The notes: generated by a model from the letters alone, not told the origin. Positions 7,745 through 16,433 are shown, counted from the first letter of the stretch. The stretch: DNA of 30,961 bases from JBOFDK01 sp051656485 (GCA_051656485.1 JBOGBZ010000108.1:1-30961); one strand, 5' to 3'. Program-made: numbers and translations.

Positions 7745-7773
7745 TTGAAAATGAAAGAAATATTTATTATAAT
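7745..7773 (+). promoter_or_regulatory. Promoter of the branched-chain amino acid transport operon
   Basis: TTGAAA (7745-7750), 17 bp, TATAAT (7768-7773). This near-consensus promoter overlaps an in-frame TTG that would otherwise extend the downstream gene, so it helps fix the start at 7808. Confidence 0.85.
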
Positions 7774-7807
7774 TTCAATATTAGATTTTATATATGGAGG
7801 GATAGAT

Positions 7808-8956
7808 ATGAAAATGAAAAAAATGTTTGCTATAGGAATGGCTATAGCAATGGGGACAATGTCATTGGCTGGATGTAGCAAGACAGAAGAAAGTGATACG
7901 ATCAAAATAGGTGCGAGCTTCGACCTTACAGCAGGAGCAGCACAGTATGGAAAGGCAGCCAGCAATGGTGCCCAACTTGCTATTGATGAGTACAATGCAC
8001 AAGGTGGTGTACTCGGAAAGCAAATCGCAATGATCTTAGAAGACAATAAGAGCAGTCAAGTGGATGCGACCAATGCTTTTAAGAAGCTCGTAGACAAAGA
8101 TAAGATTGTTGCATTTATCGGTTCTGATATTAGTAGTACAACTGAAACCATTGCAAACATCGCAGAGGAAAGAAAGATTCCAATGATTACACCTACAGGT
8201 ACAACAAAAAGTATTACAGAAGTAGGGGAGCATATCTTTAGAGCATGTTTCATCGATCCAGACCAAGGTGAAATCCTTGCACAATTTGCAGCTGGTGATT
8301 TAAAAGCAAAGACAGCAGCGATCATGGTAAACTCTGAATCAGATTATTCTACAGGTATTGCAGAAGTATTCGCAAGTACATTTGAAGCAGCAGGCGGAAA
8401 AGTGGCAACAACAGTTAACTACGGTAAAAATGATGTGGATTTCAAGCCAATCCTTGCAAATGTAAAGACAGCTAATCCAGATATCATCATTATCCCAGAT
8501 TATTATGAAACAATCGCAATCATCGCGACACAAGCACGTGAGATTGGTATCACAGCACCACTTCTTGGTGGCGATGGCTGGGATGGCGTAACAGAGAAAG
8601 TAACAGATAACCCAGAAGTGGTAGAAGGTAGCTACTTTGTTAACCATTACTCACCAGATAATGAGTCAGCAATCGTTCAAGACTTCATCGCAAGCTATAC
8701 AGCTAAATACGGTTCAGCACCAAATGCTTTTGCAGCACTTGGTTATGATGCAGCACGTGTTATGATCGAAGCGATTAAAACAGCAGATTCAACAGATGAA
8801 GCAAAAATTGTAGCAGCAATGAAAAATACAGATCTTTCTTGTGTAACAGGGGACTTAACTTTCGATGAATTTAGAAATCCAAAGAAAGCAGCTTGTATCA
8901 TCACAATCAAAGATGGTAAAAACACATTCTACACCAGAGTAGGTGCAGAACAATAA
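7808..8956 (+). CDS. livJ: Branched-chain amino acid ABC transporter, substrate-binding lipoprotein
   Basis: Extracellular binding protein that captures leucine, isoleucine, valine or a related amino acid for the permease encoded downstream. A basic start MKMKKM, a hydrophobic core and lipobox LAGC with C23 mark a lipoprotein signal peptide. The rest is a type I periplasmic-binding fold (Peripla_BP_6), with family stretches GAAQYGKAASNGAQLAIDEY near 42-61, NKSSQ near 80 and IGSDISSTTE near 100. The ATG at 7808 follows GGAGGG. A longer in-frame reading from 7745 is rejected because it runs through the promoter and would bury the signal peptide. First gene of a five-gene operon. A strong hairpin after its stop may let it be made in excess of the permease. 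Exact substrate cannot be read from sequence. Confidence 0.93.
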   Translation: MKMKKMFAIGMAIAMGTMSLAGCSKTEESDTIKIGASFDLTAGAAQYGKAASNGAQLAIDEYNAQGGVLGKQIAMILEDNKSSQVDATNAFKKLVDKDKIVAFIGSDISSTTETIANIAEERKIPMITPTGTTKSITEVGEHIFRACFIDPDQGEILAQFAAGDLKAKTAAIMVNSESDYSTGIAEVFASTFEAAGGKVATTVNYGKNDVDFKPILANVKTANPDIIIIPDYYETIAIIATQAREIGITAPLLGGDGWDGVTEKVTDNPEVVEGSYFVNHYSPDNESAIVQDFIASYTAKYGSAPNAFAALGYDAARVMIEAIKTADSTDEAKIVAAMKNTDLSCVTGDLTFDEFRNPKKAACIITIKDGKNTFYTRVGAEQ

Positions 8957-8963
8957 TCACACT

Positions 8964-8995
8964 ATTTATCGGAAGAGCTTCTTCCGATAAATTTT
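8964..8995 (+). terminator. Hairpin between livJ and livH (attenuating terminator or mRNA stabiliser)
   Basis: ATTTATCGGAAGA (8964-8976) and TCTTCCGATAAAT (8980-8992) form a perfect 13-bp stem with a 3-nt loop, followed by only four T residues. Partial termination or 3'-end protection would raise the binding protein above the permease. Confidence 0.65.
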
Positions 8996-9013
8996 GAGCT
9001 TTATCAAAATTTA
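8988..9013 (+). promoter_or_regulatory. Second hairpin overlapping the livJ 3' hairpin
   Basis: TAAATTTTGA (8988-8997) and TCAAAATTTA (9004-9013) can form a perfect 10-bp stem with a 6-nt loop. It shares 8988-8992 with the upstream stem, so the two full structures exclude each other. Confidence 0.45.
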
Positions 9014-9042
9014 TGTCAAATAGACTACGAAAGGTGGATGTT

Positions 9043-9945
9043 ATGGATTACGGCACATTATTTATTCAGCAAGTGATTAACGGCTTACATATCGGTAGTA
9101 TTTATGCTTTAATTGCCTTAGGGTACACCATGGTATATGGTATCGTAAAACTTATTAACTTTGCCCATGGGGACATTATGATGGTAGGGGCATATATTGC
9201 ATTTTTCCTTGTAGCAATATGTAAACTTCCTCTCGTGATAGCCATTATTATTTCAATGGTTGCTTGTGCAGCTATAGGGATGAGTATTGAAAAGATTGCT
9301 TATAAGCCGCTTCGTAAAGCACCACGTATGTGGGCGCTTATTACAGCTATTGGTGTAAGCTTCTTCTTAGAAACACTTTTCACCATTCTTTTTGGCGCAA
9401 GCTCAAAACCATTCCCAACCCTTTCTTTACCACCTATTCAATTAGGCGAGATACAAATCAGTCAGATGATGTTACTTTCTTTAGGTTTATCCTTAGTACT
9501 GATGTTAGCACTTACGCTTTTCATTAAGCATACAAAGCTTGGTAAAGCGATGCGTGCTTCTTCAGAGGATGCACATGCAGCATCACTTATGGGGATATCC
9601 GTTAATCGAACCATTTCCATTGCATTTGCTATTGGTTCTGCACTAGGGGCTATGGGCGGGATTTTATTTGCCATGGCTTACCCACAAATCAGACCACTGA
9701 TGGGGGTTATGCCAGGACTTAAGGCTTTTATCGCAGCGGTACTAGGTGGAATAGGTATTATACCAGGAGCGATGCTTGGTGGCTTCCTTCTAGGACTTAT
9801 CGAAAGTTTAGCAAAAGGCTTCTTATCACTCTTTTGGTCGGATGCATCATTATGGGCAGATGCCCTTTTATTCTGTATTCTTATCCTAGTCCTTTTATTA
9901 AAACCAGCGGGTATCCTTGGTAAAAATGTAAGAGAGAAGGTGTAA
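9043..9945 (+). CDS. livH: Branched-chain amino acid ABC transporter permease
   Basis: One of the two membrane channel subunits of the Liv/HAA transporter. About eight hydrophobic segments are visible, with the LivH hallmark ALGYTMVYGIVKLINFAHGD at 25-44 and an ATPase-coupling loop around KAMRASSEDAHAASLMGI near 168-185. The ATG at 9043 is preceded by AAAGGTGG (9030-9037). An in-frame ATG at 9013 would add ten residues, but it lacks a ribosome site and sits in a hairpin arm, so it is rejected. The 300-residue length is normal. It is followed after 2 nt by the second permease gene. Confidence 0.94.
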   Translation: MDYGTLFIQQVINGLHIGSIYALIALGYTMVYGIVKLINFAHGDIMMVGAYIAFFLVAICKLPLVIAIIISMVACAAIGMSIEKIAYKPLRKAPRMWALITAIGVSFFLETLFTILFGASSKPFPTLSLPPIQLGEIQISQMMLLSLGLSLVLMLALTLFIKHTKLGKAMRASSEDAHAASLMGISVNRTISIAFAIGSALGAMGGILFAMAYPQIRPLMGVMPGLKAFIAAVLGGIGIIPGAMLGGFLLGLIESLAKGFLSLFWSDASLWADALLFCILILVLLLKPAGILGKNVREKV

Positions 9946-9947
9946 GA

Positions 9948-10940
9948 ATGAAAAAACCAGCGTTTAAATCAAATAAAATCATGCTCTTTCTATGTGGGAT
10001 TTTAGGAGCGTATCTCTTTCTAGCAGTAGGGATGGCACTGGATATCATTAGTTACTATGTAAGTGGTATCATCGTATCCATACTTATTAATGTGATTATG
10101 GCTGTCTCATTAGCTCTTGTAACAGGATACTTAGGTGAATTGGTATTAGGCCATGCAGGCTTTATGGCAGTAGGTGCTTATACATCAGCTATCATTACAT
10201 TAAATTTAGACTTACCTATTTATGTAGAATTCCCCATTGCTTTACTTGCAGGGGGAATCTTGGCTTCACTTGTAGGGATTCTCATTGGTATTCCAGCCCT
10301 TCGTTTAAAAGGAGATTACCTAGGGATCATCACTTTAGGCTTTGGAGAAATCATCCGTATCGTCCTTAATAATTTAAAGATTACTAATGGGGCGAAAGGT
10401 TTATCAGGTATACATGGTTACAGTAGTTTTACCATTACCTTTTTTGTAACGGCAGTGATTATTGTCCTTATTTATCGTCTGCTACAAACGAGACATGGAC
10501 GTAGTATTATCGCTATTCGTGAAAATGAGATTGCAGCAGAGTGTGCAGGGTTATCTACTTTTTATTTTAAAACCTTTGCCTTTGCAGTTGCGGCTTTCTT
10601 TGCAGGGATTGCAGGGGGCTTATACGCACATTATTACCAAGTATTAAATCCTCAAAGTTTCGGCTTTTTAAATTCTATTGAGTACCTCATTATCGTTGTA
10701 CTTGGAGGCATGGGGAACTTATTTGGTACAATGATTGCAGCCATCGTATTAGGCGTTCTTAATGAAGCTTTACGTGGATTTGCAGAGTATCGTATGCTTG
10801 TGTACTCCATGATCCTTATCATGATGATGGTATGTAAGGCAAAAGGCATCACCTTTAAAAGCATCTGGCAAAAGATTCAACAAAAGATGCAAAAGACAGC
10901 TGTTCAAACAGAAGAGGCTTCAGTAAAGGAGGGACAATAA
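9948..10940 (+). CDS. livM: Branched-chain amino acid ABC transporter permease
   Basis: Second membrane subunit of the transporter, partner of LivH. It has about ten hydrophobic segments, the LivM signature VLGHAGFMAVGAYTSAI at about 66-82, and a cytoplasmic coupling loop with HGRSIIAIRENEIAAECAG in the second half. The 330-residue protein ends in a charged tail of about 35 residues. Its start is 2 nt after livH, with GAGAGAAGG at the livH 3' end as ribosome site. Only one untranslated base separates its stop codon from the ATPase gene, so all three are translated in tight sequence. Confidence 0.94.
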   Translation: MKKPAFKSNKIMLFLCGILGAYLFLAVGMALDIISYYVSGIIVSILINVIMAVSLALVTGYLGELVLGHAGFMAVGAYTSAIITLNLDLPIYVEFPIALLAGGILASLVGILIGIPALRLKGDYLGIITLGFGEIIRIVLNNLKITNGAKGLSGIHGYSSFTITFFVTAVIIVLIYRLLQTRHGRSIIAIRENEIAAECAGLSTFYFKTFAFAVAAFFAGIAGGLYAHYYQVLNPQSFGFLNSIEYLIIVVLGGMGNLFGTMIAAIVLGVLNEALRGFAEYRMLVYSMILIMMMVCKAKGITFKSIWQKIQQKMQKTAVQTEEASVKEGQ

Positions 10941-10941
10941 A

Positions 10942-11703
10942 ATGGCTTTATTAGATGTATGTCGCATAAGTGTCAGCTTTGGAGGGATAAAACCTGTATC
11001 TGAATTGACCATGCATATAGAAGAAGGCGAACTTGTAGGACTTATTGGCCCGAATGGAGCAGGAAAGACCACGGTGTTCAACCTTTTAACAGGTGTTTAT
11101 ACACCAACCGAAGGCAGTATCAGCTTTGACGACAAACGTATCGACCGTTTAAAAACCTATCAAATTGTTAAAGGCGGTATTACACGTACGTTTCAAAATA
11201 TCCGACTTTTTAAAGAAATGACCGTACTGGACAATGTTAAAGTAGCCTTTAACAATCGCCTTTCTTATAGCAGTGTAGCAGGTGTTTTAGGCTTACCAAG
11301 CTATAAAAAGCAAGAAGCATGGTTAGAAGAAGAAGCGATGAAGTTACTAGAAATCTTTGAACTGCAAGATGCAGCTCATGAATTAAGTAAGAACCTTCCT
11401 TATGGGAAACAAAGAAAATTAGAGATTGCACGTGCTTTAGCAGGCAAGCCAAAACTCCTGTTACTCGATGAACCAGCTGCGGGGATGAATCCTAATGAGA
11501 CAAAAGAACTCATGCATACCATCAAGCTTATCCGAGATAAGTTTGGCATTGCCATTTTACTTATCGAGCATGATATGAACTTAGTTATGGCTATATGTGA
11601 AAGACTTGTGGTTATTGATTATGGCGTGGTTATTGCAGAAGGCACACCAGCAGAGATTCAAAATAATGAAAAAGTAATCAACGCTTATCTTGGGAATGAA
11701 TAG
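10942..11703 (+). CDS. livG: Branched-chain amino acid ABC transporter ATP-binding protein
   Basis: One of two cytoplasmic ATPases powering the transporter. Walker A GPNGAGKTT is at 36-44, the Q-loop at Q85 (TFQNIRLF), a LivG-type degenerate signature LPYGKQR at 152-158, Walker B LLLLDEP at 172-178 with catalytic E177, and H-loop H210 in IEHDM. The non-canonical signature (no LSGGQ) is normal for LivG. AAAGGAGGG (10925-10933) precedes the ATG by 8 nt. The 253-residue length and the C-terminal NAYLG motif fit the family. Confidence 0.95.
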   Translation: MALLDVCRISVSFGGIKPVSELTMHIEEGELVGLIGPNGAGKTTVFNLLTGVYTPTEGSISFDDKRIDRLKTYQIVKGGITRTFQNIRLFKEMTVLDNVKVAFNNRLSYSSVAGVLGLPSYKKQEAWLEEEAMKLLEIFELQDAAHELSKNLPYGKQRKLEIARALAGKPKLLLLDEPAAGMNPNETKELMHTIKLIRDKFGIAILLIEHDMNLVMAICERLVVIDYGVVIAEGTPAEIQNNEKVINAYLGNE

Positions 11704-11714
11704 AGGTGAATTTG

Positions 11715-12419
11715 ATGTTAAAAGTAGAAAACTTAAATGTGTATTATGACAATATCCATGCACTTTCAGCTATCAACTTTGAAGTGGCAAAAGGAGAGAT
11801 CGTTACTTTAATAGGTGCCAATGGAGCAGGGAAGACGTCTATTCTAAATACTGTCTCAGGTCTTGTCAAACCAAAGACTGGAAGCATACGACTTAATGAT
11901 GAGGACATCGCTAAGTGTGAAGCACATACCATTCTTAAGCGTAAGATGGCACACGTTCCGGAAGGGCGTCGTGTGTTTGCGAAGATGAGTGTGGAAGAGA
12001 ACTTACAATTAGGTGCGTATATCGTGAATGACAAAAAGCAAATACAAGAAGATATCGAGAAAATGTATGCGCGTTTTCCACGACTTAAAGAAAGACGTAG
12101 ACAATTAGCAGGGACCATGAGTGGAGGCGAGCAGCAAATGCTTGCTATCGCCAGAGCACTTATGTCAAGACCAGAAATCGTCCTTATGGATGAACCATCT
12201 ATGGGGCTTGCACCCATCCTTGTACAAGAAATCTTTAGTATTATACGTGAGATCAATGCAGCGGGGACGACAGTACTTTTAGTTGAACAAAACGCCAATC
12301 AAGCACTCCAGATTGCCAATCGTGCCTATGTACTAGAAACAGGAAAAGTCGTACTAGAAGGTGCAGGGAAAGAACTACTTAATAATGAAGAAGTAAAGAA
12401 AGCTTATCTTGGGGCTTAA
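11715..12419 (+). CDS. livF: Branched-chain amino acid ABC transporter ATP-binding protein
   Basis: Second ATPase, forming the nucleotide-binding pair with LivG. Walker A GANGAGKT is at 34-41, the signature MSGGEQ at 135-140, Walker B IVLMDE at 155-160, and the PEGRRVF segment typical of LivF near 82-88. The ATG at 11715 has AGAGGTG (11702-11708) 6 nt upstream. An in-frame GTG at 11706 lies within that ribosome site and would add three residues only; ATG is preferred. Last gene of the liv operon, closed by the bidirectional terminator at 12426-12472. Confidence 0.95.
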   Translation: MLKVENLNVYYDNIHALSAINFEVAKGEIVTLIGANGAGKTSILNTVSGLVKPKTGSIRLNDEDIAKCEAHTILKRKMAHVPEGRRVFAKMSVEENLQLGAYIVNDKKQIQEDIEKMYARFPRLKERRRQLAGTMSGGEQQMLAIARALMSRPEIVLMDEPSMGLAPILVQEIFSIIREINAAGTTVLLVEQNANQALQIANRAYVLETGKVVLEGAGKELLNNEEVKKAYLGA

Positions 12420-12425
12420 CACATA

Positions 12426-12472
12426 AAAAAGAACCATCTGCTAGCGGGATTCCGCTGTAGATGGTTCTTTTT
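12426..12472. terminator. Bidirectional terminator between livF and the PBP1A gene
   Basis: AAAAAGAACCATCT (12426-12439) pairs with AGATGGTTCTTTTT (12459-12472), 14 bp. An inner stem AGCGG/CCGCT (12443-12447/12452-12456) caps it. A-run on the left and T-run on the right suit both convergent transcripts. Confidence 0.9.
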
Positions 12473-12473
12473 A

Positions 12474-15152
12474 TTAGCCTTGTGGAATATAAAAGCCGTT
12501 ATCTTCATCAGGTGATGGTGTAGGTGGTACTGGCGTAGGTGGTGCAATTTCATCTGGTGTTTCAGGTACGACAGGTGTTTCTGGTGTAGGTGTCGTTATA
12601 CCTGTATCGCCATTTGAGTTGTTGCCTCCTTGATTACCACCTGGTAACATCCAGTCAGGCCATTCAGGCCAGCCGATGCCACCACCTTCAGGAGGAAGTG
12701 GTGTAGCTGTATGCACATCACATAAGTCAGATGCATCAACAGCAGAGTCCCCATTAGAAGGACGAGTGCTTACTTGAGATTGTACTGACTCAGATGGGCA
12801 GAACTCAGTAGCGATTTTGCCAGATACAGTACAAACTTTTACTTCAGCATGGACATCACAATAATCATTTGGTGTGTGGTTCTTGTTGAAGTAATCACTC
12901 ACAATCACATGATTTGGATCAAGTCGACAAAGGTCTGTAGGAAGCTTACCAGAATCCGCACAAATCGTTGTCTTGGTATAACCAGTCGTTACTTTTTCAA
13001 ATTGCTTTATTTCTTTTGCTTCATGAACATCTTTCATAATGGTTCCCCAGAGTAGTTGGTGACGCTGAGGTTTGCCGATGTTAAATGGCTGAGGTGTATC
13101 GTAACCCATCCAAACAGTAGCAGTGTAGTAAGGGGTGTAACCCGCAAACAAGAAGTCTTTGTTATCACTTGTTGTACCCGTCTTACCAGCTATAGGCATC
13201 TTGGTTGGATTATAGAAAGTGCTCTTAACGGTACCAGCTGTACCACGTTGGATCGTATCTTCCATCATATCTGTAAGCATAGAAGCCGTAGATTCCTTGA
13301 TGACAGTACGTGTTTCAGGTACTGAATTATCAAGAAGCACATTACCGTCCATATCCATAACTTTGGTATAGAGGATAGGTTCCACATAAGTCCCTAAGTT
13401 GGCAATGGTTGCATAAGCAGCATTAAGTTCTAGAGGTGTGACCCCTTTAGAAAGACCACCTAAAGTAAGTGGGTAATACTTATCGCCTGTCTCTGTAAGG
13501 GTTGTAAAACCAAAGTTTAAGAGATAGTCGTAAGCAGTATTTAAACCGACCTTTTCAAGGGCTTTTACTGCGACGATATTCATGGAATCATAAATCCCTT
13601 GACGTACAGTAGAAGGCCCACGATAACCAGTGGTATACCAGTTCTTAGGTGTATACTTATCAACGGTATAAGGTTCATCCACAATGACTGAACCAGGAGA
13701 TAAAACACCTGTATCTAAGGCAGCAGCATAGGATGCTAAAACCTTAAAAGTAGAGCCTGGCTGACGCATGGCTTGGGTTGCACGGTTGAATGCACGGTCA
13801 AGAAATTTTTCACCACGACCACCAGAAAGCGCTTTGATATGACCTGTGTACTGATCACTAATAATAAAGGCTGCTTGGGTTTGTGGTATGACGTGAATCA
13901 CTTCGTTAAAGGTAGTATCACCTTCCTCAAAGCCCCATTCTTTAAGTTGAGCATCTTTGAATTTCTGGAGCTCTTCTTCATTATCAGATTTTAGGACAGT
14001 CTTACCGCCACCACGATGGACTTCGGTTCCGTCTGGTTTACGAATACTTGTAGCGTAGTCAATGACGTATTCGATGTGGGTAGGGAAAAGGTCTGGATTT
14101 GCCATGTGTGTATCCACAATCTTTTGGATTTCTTGATCGAGGGTGGTATAGATTTGAAGACCGCCACCATAAATCATATTGTTTGCTTGGACTTTTGTAA
14201 GACCAAGTTCGGTTTGTAAGTCTTTAAGTACTTGCTCTGTTACAGCATCCACAAAGTAGCTATGTTTTGAGTCTGCATCAAGATTTTTGTGAATCTCAGC
14301 AATGTTTTCATAAGGATTTTCAGCTAAGGCCACAGCTTTCTCTTCAGCAGTAATGAAGTTAAGCTTTTCCATCTTATCAAGCACTAACTGAGCGCGTTCC
14401 CAGTTGGTCTCAGGATTACGCTTCGGATTGAATTTGGTAGTAGCTTTTGGTATCGAAGCAAGTACTGCACTTTCAGCTAAAGTAAGCTCGGAAGCATCTT
14501 TGTTGAAGTAGTAGTTTGCTGCAGCTTGTACACCGTATTCACCATCACCTAGATGGATGGTATTGAGATAATACTCAAGGATAAGTTCTTTAGAGTAGAC
14601 TTTCTCAAATTGAAGTGCTAAGTATTGTTCTTGTACTTTACGTGTAATGGTCTTATCAGGTGTTAAGACGTTGTTTTTAATAAGCTGTTGTGTAATGGTA
14701 CTTGCACCTTGATCAAGATCACCACTCTTTAAGTTAGCCATTAAAGCACGGAAAATACCGCGGATATCAATTCCATGATGCTCCATAAAACGTTCATCTT
14801 CAATAGCGATGACAGCTTCTTGGAAATGCTTAGGAATCTCATCTAATGTAACGTAAATGCGGTTTTCACCACTAGATAAACGATCGATTTCTTGGCCGTT
14901 CTGATCATAGACAAAAGACGTAAAGTCAGTAGTTGGCTTTAATTCAAGGGTTGTAATATCTGGAGCACTTTTGATAATGCCTAAAAAGATGCCAAGGCCT
15001 GCCCCTGCTACTGCAAAAATGCTAATAATCATTAAAATAAGAAAAACACGTAATATAGAAACTTTTGCTTTCTTTTTGGACTTTTTCTTTTTAGTTTGTG
15101 TTGCGTCAGTTGATTCGTTTGCTTTTTTTCGCGAATCCTTTGAATAATTCAT
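12474..15152 (-). CDS. Class A penicillin-binding protein 1A (bifunctional peptidoglycan synthase)
   Basis: Polymerises and cross-links peptidoglycan at the outer face of the membrane. A lysine-rich cytoplasmic tail (about 1-31) precedes a single membrane anchor (about 32-60). The GT51 glycosyltransferase domain shows IEDERF near 117-122 and QGASTITQQL at 148-157. The transpeptidase domain shows SxxK as PGSTFK (S467, K470), SxN as S523-N525 and KTGTT at 657-661. The C-terminal part has two cysteine-bearing repeats of the form CxxSGKxxTxxC ... CDVH, then a Gly/Asn- and Thr/Pro-rich tail. The ATG at 15152 is chosen because AGGAGG (plus 15162-15167) lies 9 nt before it. A first in-frame ATG at 15170 falls at about the predicted transcription start. 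Length 892 residues, normal for clostridial PBP1A. Confidence 0.93.
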   Translation of the reverse strand: MNYSKDSRKKANESTDATQTKKKKSKKKAKVSILRVFLILMIISIFAVAGAGLGIFLGIIKSAPDITTLELKPTTDFTSFVYDQNGQEIDRLSSGENRIYVTLDEIPKHFQEAVIAIEDERFMEHHGIDIRGIFRALMANLKSGDLDQGASTITQQLIKNNVLTPDKTITRKVQEQYLALQFEKVYSKELILEYYLNTIHLGDGEYGVQAAANYYFNKDASELTLAESAVLASIPKATTKFNPKRNPETNWERAQLVLDKMEKLNFITAEEKAVALAENPYENIAEIHKNLDADSKHSYFVDAVTEQVLKDLQTELGLTKVQANNMIYGGGLQIYTTLDQEIQKIVDTHMANPDLFPTHIEYVIDYATSIRKPDGTEVHRGGGKTVLKSDNEEELQKFKDAQLKEWGFEEGDTTFNEVIHVIPQTQAAFIISDQYTGHIKALSGGRGEKFLDRAFNRATQAMRQPGSTFKVLASYAAALDTGVLSPGSVIVDEPYTVDKYTPKNWYTTGYRGPSTVRQGIYDSMNIVAVKALEKVGLNTAYDYLLNFGFTTLTETGDKYYPLTLGGLSKGVTPLELNAAYATIANLGTYVEPILYTKVMDMDGNVLLDNSVPETRTVIKESTASMLTDMMEDTIQRGTAGTVKSTFYNPTKMPIAGKTGTTSDNKDFLFAGYTPYYTATVWMGYDTPQPFNIGKPQRHQLLWGTIMKDVHEAKEIKQFEKVTTGYTKTTICADSGKLPTDLCRLDPNHVIVSDYFNKNHTPNDYCDVHAEVKVCTVSGKIATEFCPSESVQSQVSTRPSNGDSAVDASDLCDVHTATPLPPEGGGIGWPEWPDWMLPGGNQGGNNSNGDTGITTPTPETPVVPETPDEIAPPTPVPPTPSPDEDNGFYIPQG

Positions 15153-15175
15153 AGGCTTCATCCTCCTCATTGTGT

Positions 15176-15184
15176 ATTATATCA
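15176..15184 (-). promoter_or_regulatory. Extended -10 promoter of the PBP1A gene
   Basis: On the minus strand TGA-TATAAT is an extended -10 box with a poor -35. Transcription would begin near 15169, giving a leader of under 20 nt that holds the AGGAGG site and rules out the upstream ATG at 15170. Confidence 0.6.
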
Positions 15185-15263
15185 AAGATATACTGTTTTG
15201 CATATATAAAAGGTTTTTTGCTTATTATAATAATGAAAGAAGTGTCGACAAAGGAGTGATTAT

Positions 15264-15584
15264 ATGTTTAAAAAATGGCTACAAGCATTAAAAGAAAAAT
15301 ACAACCATAAACCAAGTTTACACCATCATTATAAATGTAAGATAAATCATCGTAAGTCAAAGATTTTATTAACTGATAACCTTTTACGTATCAAACAAAA
15401 AAATAGTACTGAAAATATTGATTATCGTCATTTTGAAAAAGTACGTATCCAAACAAAATGGTGGCGTATTCGGGTCTTACTTCATTTAAAAGAAGGTAAA
15501 TACTTCTTTGATTTTCCAAGTTATAAACAGGCATATGCCTTCTATGAAGATTTAATTTATAAAAAAGTGGCAAATAGACTTTAA
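15264..15584 (+). CDS. Small basic hypothetical protein, possible PH-like fold
   Basis: I do not recognise this 106-residue protein. It has no signal peptide or membrane segment and is very basic, with His- and Lys-rich N-terminal 35 residues. From about residue 34 the pattern ILLTDNLLRIKQK, then NIDYRHFEKVRIQTK, VLLHLKEGKYFFDF and a final helix SYKQAYAFYEDLIYKK is strand-rich with a C-terminal helix, as in small bacterial PH-like domains. That fold is my inference from the alternation of hydrophobic residues only. AAAGGAGTG stands just before the ATG, and a TATAAT (15226-15231) lies upstream with a poor -35. It is divergent from the PBP1A gene and 66 bp upstream of yunB, so an envelope or sporulation role is possible. 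Confidence 0.65.
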   Translation: MFKKWLQALKEKYNHKPSLHHHYKCKINHRKSKILLTDNLLRIKQKNSTENIDYRHFEKVRIQTKWWRIRVLLHLKEGKYFFDFPSYKQAYAFYEDLIYKKVANRL

Positions 15585-15650
15585 AGCTTGTCATGTGTAC
15601 AAGCCCTTCCTGAATATAGTAGTTTAAGAGGTTTGCGAAGGAGGACTTAT

Positions 15651-16433
15651 ATGTTCAAGGGAGGCTTTTTGTTTAGACGCTATAAATACCGCTATCGCCC
15701 CACACCAAAACCTAAAATGCAGTATACGAGGCGATTACATTATCATAAAGTGCAAGGCGTTTTTGCCATGCTTATTATTATTGCCATCTTTTCCCTTATT
15801 TATATCCAATTAGACCGAGAAGTGATGCCAACGGTTATGGCAATGGCAAAACTTCAGGGCACTACGGCAGCGACTAAGGCGATTAATGAGGCTGTAAGCC
15901 AATCACTGAAAGAGATCCAGGCCACCGAGCAAGATATGCTTAGTTATGATTACAATGATCAAGGGGAATTGGTATCATGGAATGTGAATGCCATTCTTAT
16001 CAATACTTTGTGTGCAGATATGGTAGACAAGGCTAATACAGCTTTAGAAAATTTAGGCGAGGTAGCCTTTAAGATTCCACTCGGTAACTTAACGGGAAGT
16101 CATATCTTTGCCAATTTAGGGCCAGACATAGAAGTGAAAGTCTTACCGGTAGGTACAGTTAAGATTGATTATGATAATAACATTCGTGCCACTGGGATTA
16201 ATCAGGTGAATCATACGGTATGGTTAGATATACAAGCAACGATCCAAGTGGTCGTCCCCTTGTTTTCAGATCAAATAGTTGTTAATCGGCGAGTTGTATT
16301 GATCGATAAGATGATTTCAGGGAAAGTTCCACCAAGTTATGTGAATGTCTTACCAGAGAGCGTATTGGATGTAGCACCAGGTGATCTGGAAGAAGAACTA
16401 GGTGATCTCGGCGGCGCGACGATCACTCCGTAG
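15651..16433 (+). CDS. yunB: Sporulation protein YunB
   Basis: Member of the YunB family; in Bacillus subtilis yunB belongs to the mother-cell sigma-E regulon and its loss impairs sporulation, biochemical role unknown. The 260-residue protein has a basic arginine/tyrosine-rich N-terminus (1-33), one membrane segment (about 34-53) and an extracytoplasmic domain. Family motifs are TKAINEAV near 75, IPLGNLTGSHIFANLGP near 142-158, LPVGTVKIDY, GINQVNHTVW and GKVPPSYVNV near the end. The ATG at 15651 has AAGGAGG (15638-15644) 6 nt upstream; an earlier in-frame start at 15588 lacks a ribosome site. The short extension after the YunB domain is acidic. It shows that the source organism is a spore former or descends from one. 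Confidence 0.88.
   Translation: MFKGGFLFRRYKYRYRPTPKPKMQYTRRLHYHKVQGVFAMLIIIAIFSLIYIQLDREVMPTVMAMAKLQGTTAATKAINEAVSQSLKEIQATEQDMLSYDYNDQGELVSWNVNAILINTLCADMVDKANTALENLGEVAFKIPLGNLTGSHIFANLGPDIEVKVLPVGTVKIDYDNNIRATGINQVNHTVWLDIQATIQVVVPLFSDQIVVNRRVVLIDKMISGKVPPSYVNVLPESVLDVAPGDLEEELGDLGGATITP

Noticed and set aside
7737..7751. CodY-box-like sequence at the liv -35 box
   Set aside because: Only about 10 of 15 positions fit AATTTTCWGAAAATT in an AT-rich stretch, which is not beyond chance.
11744..12298. 184-codon open frame antisense to livF
   Set aside because: Lies entirely within a well-supported ATPase gene, lacks a ribosome site and encodes a low-complexity Ser/Ile-rich product.
15586..15604. 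Hairpin GCTTGT/ACAAGC between the small basic protein gene and yunB as a terminator
   Set aside because: Only 6 bp and no T-run follows; it may have some RNA role but does not support a terminator call.
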